From NCBI GenBank assembly GCA_964469165.1, contig CAYXXZ010000012.1:1-44900 (forward strand): a DNA stretch of 44,900 nucleotides. The letters run 5' to 3'. Below are positions 8,697 through 16,109 of the stretch, in pieces; positions within the stretch are counted from its first letter, which is position 1, and the number at the start of each line of letters is the position of its first letter. The notes under the pieces were generated by a model. That model was not told the origin of the DNA, made no database searches, and saw only the letters and a program-made list of their open reading frames with translations. Source of the DNA: CAYXXZ01 sp964469165. Lineage in GTDB: Bacteria > Pseudomonadota > Gammaproteobacteria > Pseudomonadales > Porticoccaceae. The translations under genes and the position numbers were made by a program.

Positions 8697-11077
8697 TGCC
8701 TTCCCTCGATGCGATAGCCCATGGCTCGATAGCCACGCTGGCGCTTGCCCCACATCCGCAGCAAAGCCGGATGCCCAGTGTCCACGAAGTCGATGATGCG
8801 CACGTCGTTCTTGCTGGCGTGTTCCCGGTGCAGGCGACCGGCGTACTGCTGGAGCGTACCCTTCCACGATACGGGCATCGCCAGTACCAGCGTGTCCAGC
8901 GGCGGATGATCGAAGCCCTCGCCGACCAGCTTGCCGGTGGCCAGCAATACGCGCGGCGCGTCGGGCGGAAGGGCATTGAGCGCAATGATCAGCGTGGCGC
9001 GCTGCTTCTTCGACATCCGCCCATGCAGCGTGAACGGCTCTGAAACTCCGTCTGCCAACGCGGCGCAAATGGCATTGATGTGCTCGGTGCGCTCGGTCAG
9101 CACCAACACCTTGCGGCCTTGCTGGAAGGCGTCAGTGATCGCGAGGGCAATGGCGGCAGTGCGGACCTGATCTTGTGCCAGATGCCGGAACACGTCCTGG
9201 ATACCCGTATCCGGCGGCAGCGCAATCGGTGACTCGATGAGCTGCGGCGTTACGGCCAGATCGTGTGGCGCTTCGACAGGTTGTGCCGCCTTGTGCCGGA
9301 TCGGCCCGCACTGCATGAAGATGATGGGCTGCTGGCCGTCGCGGCGGATCGGCGTCGCTGTCAAACCGAGCACGTATTTCGCCTTCATGCGCCGCAGGAT
9401 AGCATCGAAGGATACCGCGCTGATGTGGTGGCATTCGTCCACGATGACTTGCCCGTAGTCCTCGACAAGCTGGTTGATTTCACCTTTTCGCGAGAGCGAT
9501 TGCATCACGGCGATGTCGATCTTGCCGGTGGGTTTGGCTTTGCCGCCACCGATAACACCCACCACGCCTTTGTCCGCGCAGAGAAATGTGGCGAGCCGTT
9601 CCTGCCACTGTTTGAGCAGTTCCGTGCGGTGCACCAGTATCAGGGCATTCACGCCGCGCCGGGCGATGATGGCCGCCGCCGTCACTGTCTTGCCAAAAGC
9701 CGTCGGCGCGCACAGCACACCGGTATCGTGCCGCAGCATTGCCGCCACGGCGGTTTCCTGATCCGGACGCAATGTTCCAACGAAATCAACGGCAATGGGT
9801 TCTCCGGCATTGCGCTCGTCGCGCCGGTCGAGGCGAATGCCGTTGTCCGCCAACAGTTCGGCAGCGGCATCGAAGCAGCCGCGTGGCAGCGCAATGTGCT
9901 GCGGATAGTTTTCGGCGCAGCCAATGACGCGGGGCTTGTCCCACACCGACATCCGCATCGCTTGCGCCTGATAGAACGCCGGATTCTGGAAAGCTGCCAG
10001 CCGGATCAGGCGGTTCGCCAGTGCCTGCGGCAGTTGCGATTTCTCGAAATAAACCTGATTGGCCAGCGTCACGGTCAAGGTGGCTGGCATTTGCCCGGTC
10101 AATCTCTTGGCAGTAGCATCGAGCCGTTTCCACGGCGTAGCCAAATCCTCATCGTCGATGAAGGTCACATCCAGCGGATGCACCCCGCCCGTTGCCCTCA
10201 GGATGGTGGGCTTGATGTCGTGGGCAGGCATCGGCGTGATGGATGCAAGAAATCCCCACTGATCGGGGTACGGTTGCAGATAGGCATCCACGAACACACT
10301 GAACCCATCCGCGCGTGGCTTCTTCTGCAAAGGCAGGGCGATCAGGTTGCCGAAGCCGCCCTTGGGCATCGTGTCCTGATTGGGAAAAAGACGGTCGTAG
10401 GACGTCAGCTTCAATTGCCGGGTGCGCGAACAGGCGTGGCTGATGATGGCCGAACCCAAACGACGCGCATCGCGTGCCAATACCGCGCTGGCGAAGAAAA
10501 TCCAGGCATGCGCGCCCTGGCCAGAACGGGAAATCTCCAGTGCTGCCGACACGCCCAGTTCATCGCAGGATTGGATGAAGGCGCGAGCGTCGTCGCGCCA
10601 CTCGGCCTCGTCGAAATCGACGGCAAGAAAGTGGCAGGTGTCGTCTTCCAGCAGGGGATAGACCCCAACCGTGTGCTCTCCGGCCAGATGCTTGTAGATG
10701 ACCGCGTCGGTCAGTGGCAGCAAGACGCGATGGATGCAGTCGCCGCACTTGATGCGCGGCTTCTCGCAGACGCCAGCGCGCCATTCGTTGGCGCAGGCGG
10801 GCGCATAACCGGACTTGCCGCTGGTCTTGCCCTCCCATCGGGTCGGGTACACATCCGTGCGACCGCGAAACAGCTTGCGGAATAGCGTGACCTTTTCGTC
10901 GGTGGTGAGGTGTGCTGGTTCGGCGACTGGCGGCGAGACAGGTTTGGATGGCAAGCGCCACGCGACGCCATGATCGTCCAGCAGCGCCGTCAGGCGGGCG
11001 ATTTCGGCGCGCAGCGATTCAACTTCATTGCCATCCATTTGGAAAGTTTCTACATTTTCCTGGCTGTAAGTGCTCAA
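8693..11077 (-). CDS. TOTE-type archaeo-eukaryotic primase fused to SF2 helicase
   Basis: A 794-residue two-part enzyme. Residues ~60-300 form an archaeo-eukaryotic primase (AEP) domain of the kind catalogued as AEP-TOTE: a zinc knuckle (Cys95, Cys104, Cys111, Cys114), the catalytic FLAVDFDE (Asp154, Asp156), the SGQGAH histidine (His190) and LTSYDRLFPNQD. Residues ~430-790 form a type-III-restriction/Ssl2-like SF2 helicase: Walker A APTAFGKT (457-464), DECH (547-550), LTATPIRRDG and QYAGRLHR. It should make or extend primers and unwind nucleic acid during attack on invading DNA; this role is predicted, not proven. The start is uncertain. TTG at 11077 overlaps the TPR-OB stop (TTGA), matching the other overlaps in this operon; the ATG at 11038 is the alternative and fits the N-terminus of the paralogue at 18.8-20.6 kb. 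All catalytic residues are intact. Confidence 0.92.
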   Translation of the reverse strand: MSTYSQENVETFQMDGNEVESLRAEIARLTALLDDHGVAWRLPSKPVSPPVAEPAHLTTDEKVTLFRKLFRGRTDVYPTRWEGKTSGKSGYAPACANEWRAGVCEKPRIKCGDCIHRVLLPLTDAVIYKHLAGEHTVGVYPLLEDDTCHFLAVDFDEAEWRDDARAFIQSCDELGVSAALEISRSGQGAHAWIFFASAVLARDARRLGSAIISHACSRTRQLKLTSYDRLFPNQDTMPKGGFGNLIALPLQKKPRADGFSVFVDAYLQPYPDQWGFLASITPMPAHDIKPTILRATGGVHPLDVTFIDDEDLATPWKRLDATAKRLTGQMPATLTVTLANQVYFEKSQLPQALANRLIRLAAFQNPAFYQAQAMRMSVWDKPRVIGCAENYPQHIALPRGCFDAAAELLADNGIRLDRRDERNAGEPIAVDFVGTLRPDQETAVAAMLRHDTGVLCAPTAFGKTVTAAAIIARRGVNALILVHRTELLKQWQERLATFLCADKGVVGVIGGGKAKPTGKIDIAVMQSLSRKGEINQLVEDYGQVIVDECHHISAVSFDAILRRMKAKYVLGLTATPIRRDGQQPIIFMQCGPIRHKAAQPVEAPHDLAVTPQLIESPIALPPDTGIQDVFRHLAQDQVRTAAIALAITDAFQQGRKVLVLTERTEHINAICAALADGVSEPFTLHGRMSKKQRATLIIALNALPPDAPRVLLATGKLVGEGFDHPPLDTLVLAMPVSWKGTLQQYAGRLHREHASKNDVRIIDFVDTGHPALLRMWGKRQRGYRAMGYRIEGRQ

Positions 11078-12735
11078 GCCTCACTCAATTTGATGACTCG
11101 CCAAGTGAGCTCGCCCTTCTTCGGATGTTTTGCAAAAACAGCCAGCGCATTCACCTCGTCCACATCGGACGCAACTGTTTCAACGAGATGCGGAGCCACG
11201 AAAGCATCATCTACGAAGGCGAATCCTTTTTGATTCCTGCGAAGCTGCCCTTGGACATACTTTACGTCACTTTCGGGCAGGTCGCCTCGCTCCACCGTAA
11301 ATGCGTCCAGTCGATCATTCTTGGGATTGCGAGCTATGCCGAGTCGGACACCATCGCCAACACGAAGGGACTTGGCAGAGGGGTTTTCAATACCCAATTC
11401 ATTGCCTGTGCCGGCGATGAAAACCTTCAATGGTTTCTCATCGGAGGCTTCGCGCACGACTACCCCCACTCCCAATTCCAGGCAATCCCAATGTTTTCCT
11501 CCTTGCCTGGCGGAAACATGGACGATGGTTTCCCTGTTCTCGCCATGCTGTCGTCCAATCACGACCGTCACTGGTGCCCCAACCTCAAACTTGAGCTTTT
11601 TCATCCCCGAACCGATCAGGCTCCAAGCCTTGCCTTGCCCATCCTTGATGGCGAACCGTGGCAAGGGCTTCGGTTTCCACCCAGGACGTGGCTCTTTTGG
11701 GGTATGCGGAATCAATAAGCCAAGATAGCTTGCGGCCTTCGTTTCGACGACATCAAAGCAGAGCGCCAGCGCCGCAGCCGAATGACGGGCATAGAACGCT
11801 TTCGGATCTTCGGCCCTGTCCGCAGACGGGTCGTACCATGAACTGGCGATCAGCGCTTCCATCTCCCGTCCGATCGGCCATCCTTCGGCTTGGCGGATAT
11901 CGATAGTGACGGCAACTTCCCTGCTGGCCTGAGCGTATTCCTCTTGTTCAGCCAGCAACTCAGCCAATTCGCGATGCGCCTTTACCAAGAACTTGGATTC
12001 TGCTGGGCATTCCAGCGCGCGGCAAAAGCAGGACAAAGCCAACTCGGGCTGTTCCGACTGGTACAACCTTCCGGCTTCCGCCCAAACCCAGAATTCATTC
12101 CGCTTTTCCTTGATAACGCTGGTCAAGAGTTCGGTAGCACGTTGGAAGTCGCCCATCTGGCGCAGGAGGATCGCCATATCCCAGCGCAACCACAATGTGT
12201 CTTTTTTGTGAGTTCTTGATCGGACTTCTTCGGCCCATTCCAAGGCGAAGGCCATGTCTTTTACTGAGGCATCAGGGTGGGCTTTGATCCATTTACACAG
12301 CGCCCGAGCAACGACCAGTGTTACCGGTTGAAGCGTAGTCTCCTGAAAAGAGGTTGGATTCCAATCCTCAGAGCCCATTCCTTTCAAGCCAACCCATCGA
12401 ACGAATCCAAGGAATCTCGGGATATGCTGACCAACCTTGCTCAGTTGCCAGAGAATTTTCGAGCAAGCCCATCCGGGAACTTGTGGGCTTAACTTGTAAA
12501 ACTCAACCATCCGGTTCGTGGCTTCGTTAATATCATTCCTGTCAATCTGTTCATTGGCCTCCGAAGCGGCCTCCATCCTCTCAACGGCACGCTTTATGAA
12601 CCCATACAGAACCCATTCGAGCTCCGATTTTGTCTTAAAGTCCCTCGGATCATCGGCAAGGATGCGCAACGCCGCCTCGCGGGCTTCTTTCAGTTGTCCT
12701 GTCTTTCGTAAATTTTGAATATCCTGCCAATTCAC
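11074..12735 (-). CDS. TPR-OB protein of the TOTE-like operon
   Basis: A 553-residue protein. The first ~330 residues are helical repeats of the TPR kind, for example RKTGQLKEAREAALRILADD, LLRQMGDFQRATELLTSVI and LAELLAEQEEYAQASREVAV. The last ~200 residues are beta-rich and look like consecutive OB/S1/cold-shock-like domains: VGAPVTVVIGRQHGENRETI, then a middle unit, then VQGQLRRNQKGFAFVDDAFV, the last resembling the RNA-binding strand of cold-shock proteins. It probably binds RNA or single-stranded DNA and scaffolds the helicases. It starts at GTG 12735, overlapping the upstream stop as GTGA, with AGAGG 7 bases upstream. It ends overlapping the next gene. Composition is lower in GC than in the primase gene. 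I recall that TPR and S1/cold-shock-like modules are named components of TOTE conflict systems. Confidence 0.85.
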   Translation of the reverse strand: MNWQDIQNLRKTGQLKEAREAALRILADDPRDFKTKSELEWVLYGFIKRAVERMEAASEANEQIDRNDINEATNRMVEFYKLSPQVPGWACSKILWQLSKVGQHIPRFLGFVRWVGLKGMGSEDWNPTSFQETTLQPVTLVVARALCKWIKAHPDASVKDMAFALEWAEEVRSRTHKKDTLWLRWDMAILLRQMGDFQRATELLTSVIKEKRNEFWVWAEAGRLYQSEQPELALSCFCRALECPAESKFLVKAHRELAELLAEQEEYAQASREVAVTIDIRQAEGWPIGREMEALIASSWYDPSADRAEDPKAFYARHSAAALALCFDVVETKAASYLGLLIPHTPKEPRPGWKPKPLPRFAIKDGQGKAWSLIGSGMKKLKFEVGAPVTVVIGRQHGENRETIVHVSARQGGKHWDCLELGVGVVVREASDEKPLKVFIAGTGNELGIENPSAKSLRVGDGVRLGIARNPKNDRLDAFTVERGDLPESDVKYVQGQLRRNQKGFAFVDDAFVAPHLVETVASDVDEVNALAVFAKHPKKGELTWRVIKLSEA

Positions 12736-15560
12736 AGCAACGCCTCTTTGATTTCGGCGAGTAGCCCGAGATCACTGATATGAAGTGGACGCACGCTGGA
12801 AACCAGACCCTGTTTGTCGAAGTTTATCTCGACGGAAACACGCTCATCATAGCCATGCGCGACAGTAATGTGCAGGCGATAGGCGGTCTCGATCGCCGAA
12901 ACGATCTTCCAGCCACTACGCCCCAGCCGCGATCGGGCGGAACGCAGCAAGCCCTCGGCTTCCGGCGAGTACTCATTGGCCTCCAGACATCCCGAGGCTA
13001 GGTCGGCGAGCAACGACCAATGCACCGAATCATTGATGTGCATGGCGGTAATGACATTCTTATCGTTGTACGCAATGCGCAGCCTGGATTGCTCACCCTG
13101 CGGGCTGACAAGATCGTATTGCTCTTGATAGGGATGGCAGGCAACCTTTGCCACCTGCCAACCTGACGCCTCCACTGCATTGGCAATGCGTAGCCAAATG
13201 GCGACTGACTTGAGGACGTCCTTGGACTGTTCCAGCCCCGGCGGCAGGCTGCGTTGCTGGTCTTTCTCCGAAGCGATGCCATTGGGCTGGAAAGACCATC
13301 CCGCACCGACCGGAATGTTCGAGGCCACCGCGACTGCGTTCGCATTCCAAACTGCTGAGTCGAACGAATGGATATCGGTGAAATTGAGCAGCACCAATTC
13401 GCGCTCGGCCACGGTGAATGCCGAATACAACCAGCGGAAGAAGCCCTCCGAATGGCGGCCGGCTGCATGGTCGCAGTTGACGTAGCAAATCGACTGGGAC
13501 ATACCTTGGGCATGGTGGACCGTGGAGGCATAGCCATATCGCACGTAAGCAAATGGCGGCATAGGCGGATCCTGCTGCTTCGCTAGTTCAATAAGATTCT
13601 TGAAGGCAGATGTTGGGTCTTTGGATTGCTGTTGATTTCTAAACTTGGAAAATGTGCCATTGCTAACTGACTGAGCAAGGATCAATGGCCGGTTATCACG
13701 TATCCATTCGTCAGTAAACACATCCTTGTTGAGCTTCTTCAACTTCCTAGGCAATTTTTTCGGATCAATGCGTTCTCGTGATGCTCGAAGGACCCGTTCC
13801 GCAATCGAAGTATCCGCGCTCAGTTCTGGCCTTTCCGCGATCAGGAAGTCCTCCAGCAGATCCAACGAGCGTCGTTCCGTGTCTGACAAATCGCAAGGAA
13901 TGGAATGAAATCTGATCGGGTTGTCGCGCCCCTTGAGTGATTGTTCGTATGGTTTTCTATCACCAACCGAAGCTGTTGATCGGCGACTTCCAGATGGGGC
14001 GAACGAATCAAAGAGATTGTTGCTATCCGCGCTCTTGCTGGCCGGAGTCACGTAGATTTCCAGCAAGTCACCCACCATCAGGCTTGCGATGAATTTCGTG
14101 CCGTGCAATCGTTCGCGTACCCACTTCGTTAGTACATTCACTTTGGCGTGGGTCTCCGCGAGGTACCAGACAGAGAATGGATCGGACCTATACCGGTCCA
14201 GCATCTCTGTGGCCGCCGCTCTCCCATCGGCTTGTCGGAAGCTTTCGTCCTTCAGCAATTCCAGTTCCGCGAATCGTTCCGAGCGGATGGCCTTTACGAG
14301 GCGCTCTGCATTGGCCAGCTTGGCGGAGCCGCCGGTTGTGTCGAGCACTTGGTTGAGTTCCAGGGACTGGTGCTTCAGTTCCCGTTTTTTCTGGAACGCT
14401 CCAAGCAGAGCGGAGTCGTCGTCGCCCGAGCGTTGGATCTGGTAGGGGTCGCCGAAGAAGATAGCCTTGCGGGAGCTTTTCCCCAATTCCGTGAAGGCGT
14501 GGAAATCATCAAGCAGGTGGCCTGAGCCGTACTGCTTGCCGTCAGGTGTGGTGAATTGGGAGTTTCCCAGCAGGTGCGCATCATCCAACAGGTAGATGCA
14601 ATCCTTGTCGTCGGTACAGAGGCGCAAAGGGATGACATCCAGTTCCCCTTTTTCCTCGGAGGCGGCTTCTTCCTTTTCCTTGTTTTCATTGCCGGCGTAG
14701 AGGTGGGCGTAGATGCTTTCGGCTTCCACTGGAGCATGCATGGCCAAGCGGCCATTGGGTGACAGGATGATGGGCGTCTTGCCGGCCTTCTCGATTTCGG
14801 AAGCAGCCTCGATCAAAAGGCGCGTTTTGCCCGTCGAGGTCATGCCAAGAACAGAGAACGTGATCAGTTCATCTGAGTTGGCGAAACTGGATAATGCCTG
14901 GAGCGCATCGCGCTGGTGCCCGGTGAGGGGTGTGGGTGCCTGCGGCATGGCTGGCGGCTGATCGAGATCGCGCACCTGTGGGCGCCTGTATGTCCACTCG
15001 ATTGGTCGGACGCCCAGTCGATGAACGATGTCAAGTGCCTCCTTCCGATCAATAAGCAGTTCGGGGGAAGCGAGGCGACCCAGAAGGGCTGCGCAGTTAT
15101 CCAAATCGGTCGGGTAGAACCATGACCGAACCTTGGGCGACAAATCCAAGTGGTCATCGACCCTTTCGCCAAACACAACACCGGCTGAGATGTGTCCAAG
15201 ATTGCGGCCCGAAAGGAGAGACTTGGATTGAAGCCAGTTCAGGGCAGAAAACTTGTTGTCGCGCAGTTGTTGATAGGGATTGTCTTTGCGTCCGCCCTTG
15301 ACCAATACGCCATCGGCCTGCCATGGGCCGTTTTCGGTTCCAGTCAGTTTGCCGCAATGGCTCTTGAAATCGGCGACGAGGATTGCCGACGGGAGGATAC
15401 AGACCAAGTCGATCTCGGCACCATTCCACAATGCGTTGGCGATGACGATGATCCAGTCGGTACTGGTTCCCCACCGCGGCTCCAGACGATGCAGGAATGC
15501 GTGGAGCATCTGGTTCTCGTGGGTACGGATAGCTTGCTCGCCGTAGACGAGGATTGTCAT
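12732..15560 (-). CDS. NERD nuclease-SF1 helicase of the TOTE-like operon
   Basis: A 942-residue protein, first structural gene of the overlapping operon. Residues ~10-130 are a NERD domain, a PD-(D/E)xK-like nuclease fold: GAEIDLVCILPSAILVADFK supplies Glu49, Asp51, Asp64 and Lys66 as candidate catalytic residues. An SF1 (UvrD/Rep/PIF1-like) helicase follows: LTGHQRDAL Q-motif-like, Walker A GMTSTGKT (239-246), Walker B LLDDAH (324-329), GDPYQIQ (370-376) and the late motif YGYASTVHHAQGMSQS. The last ~250 residues have no motif I know. It is predicted to unwind and cut foreign DNA. The ATG at 15560 lies two bases after an 18-codon open frame with a strong ribosome site, while its own upstream region has no good one, so translation may depend on coupling. 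The stop overlaps the next start as GTGA. Confidence 0.88.
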   Translation of the reverse strand: MTILVYGEQAIRTHENQMLHAFLHRLEPRWGTSTDWIIVIANALWNGAEIDLVCILPSAILVADFKSHCGKLTGTENGPWQADGVLVKGGRKDNPYQQLRDNKFSALNWLQSKSLLSGRNLGHISAGVVFGERVDDHLDLSPKVRSWFYPTDLDNCAALLGRLASPELLIDRKEALDIVHRLGVRPIEWTYRRPQVRDLDQPPAMPQAPTPLTGHQRDALQALSSFANSDELITFSVLGMTSTGKTRLLIEAASEIEKAGKTPIILSPNGRLAMHAPVEAESIYAHLYAGNENKEKEEAASEEKGELDVIPLRLCTDDKDCIYLLDDAHLLGNSQFTTPDGKQYGSGHLLDDFHAFTELGKSSRKAIFFGDPYQIQRSGDDDSALLGAFQKKRELKHQSLELNQVLDTTGGSAKLANAERLVKAIRSERFAELELLKDESFRQADGRAAATEMLDRYRSDPFSVWYLAETHAKVNVLTKWVRERLHGTKFIASLMVGDLLEIYVTPASKSADSNNLFDSFAPSGSRRSTASVGDRKPYEQSLKGRDNPIRFHSIPCDLSDTERRSLDLLEDFLIAERPELSADTSIAERVLRASRERIDPKKLPRKLKKLNKDVFTDEWIRDNRPLILAQSVSNGTFSKFRNQQQSKDPTSAFKNLIELAKQQDPPMPPFAYVRYGYASTVHHAQGMSQSICYVNCDHAAGRHSEGFFRWLYSAFTVAERELVLLNFTDIHSFDSAVWNANAVAVASNIPVGAGWSFQPNGIASEKDQQRSLPPGLEQSKDVLKSVAIWLRIANAVEASGWQVAKVACHPYQEQYDLVSPQGEQSRLRIAYNDKNVITAMHINDSVHWSLLADLASGCLEANEYSPEAEGLLRSARSRLGRSGWKIVSAIETAYRLHITVAHGYDERVSVEINFDKQGLVSSVRPLHISDLGLLAEIKEALL

Positions 15561-15562
15561 TG

Positions 15563-15619
15563 TCAGTCTCGCATTTCCAAGGTGATCACCATACCGCTAA
15601 TGCGGTGTATCAGAGTCAT
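15563..15619 (-). CDS. Possible 18-residue leader peptide before the NERD helicase
   Basis: The frame MTLIHRISGMVITLEMRD starts at an ATG (15617-15619) with a perfect AAGGA (15626-15630) exactly 6 bases upstream. Its stop lies two bases before the ATG of the NERD-helicase gene, which itself lacks a clear ribosome site. The mRNA inside it can form the hairpin ACCGC-ATTA-GCGGT. The layout suits translational coupling or leader control of the operon. No homologue is known to me; the frame could also be opened further upstream, to 15745. Confidence 0.4.
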   Translation of the reverse strand: MTLIHRISGMVITLEMRD

Positions 15620-15720
15620 GATTTGTCCTTCGGGTGAGTTTGGCACGACTAAAAAATGGGTCGCCGGTTCCACGCCGTACCCGTCTTCTCGCCCGACGAA
15701 TAACAGCAAAGCCACACGCG

Positions 15721-15846
15721 TCAGGCATGGCCTGCCCCCGCCCAATGCGCCACCGGCTGGGTCAGGAAGCCCTCCAGTGCGATGCCGTCAAAAGTCCACT
15801 GCGGTTTGTACGCTTGCGCGAAGGCCACCGTGCTCGGATGCGCCAG
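15721..15846 (-). repeat. Direct repeat copy A (DUF4143 3' end)
   Basis: About 126 bases closely resembling 18014-18151 in the same orientation, with a block of about a dozen bases missing around 15790 and scattered substitutions. Both copies encode the end of a DUF4143 ATPase. They bracket the AlbA-like gene and could support homologous deletion of it. Confidence 0.7.
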
Positions 15847-16109
15847 AGTGGTGCCCCAGCCCACGCTTTCTTCCGAGCAAGGGCACAGCGTGCCCGTGCT
15901 GGGCGTGAGCGCCAGTTGAGGCCGTACTTTTCATCGGCATTGGTCACGCTGGCATCGCCCACCAGGGCCTTGAGCACGTCCACGTTCACCGCCACGCCGT
16001 TCGCGCCCTCGGTGATCAGTTCCGGGAACAGCGTCTTGAGCTGTTCGATGTTGCCCGCCACCAGATCGGCGGATTGGGCCTGGGGGCTGGCGGCGGCGAT
16101 TTTTTTCAT
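15721..16109 (-). pseudogene. Chimera: type III methyltransferase N-terminus joined to DUF4143 ATPase tail
   Basis: The ATG at 16109 overlaps the stop of the preceding ATPase gene (ATGA). Its frame reads like the start of a type III restriction-modification Mod protein: DLVAGNIEQLKTLFPELITE, then DEKYGLNW. After a frame shift with loss of a few codons, Mod sequence continues as ALTPSTGTLCPCSEESVGWG in another frame. It then switches to PSTVAFAQAYKPQ and IALEGFLTQPVAHWAGAGHA, the C-terminal tail of a DUF4143 ATPase, nearly matching the tail at 18014. All methyltransferase motifs are gone. This is the stump of a type III R-M locus, fused to its neighbour by deletion or recombination. Confidence 0.75.

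Noticed and set aside
9263..10885. 540-codon plus-strand frame opposite the primase-helicase
   Set aside because: The minus strand encodes intact primase and helicase motifs; this frame shows none.
15620..15745. Sixty-codon version of the leader frame
   Set aside because: The upstream part overlaps the end of the Mod-DUF4143 chimera and lacks a ribosome site; the internal ATG with AAGGA is better supported.
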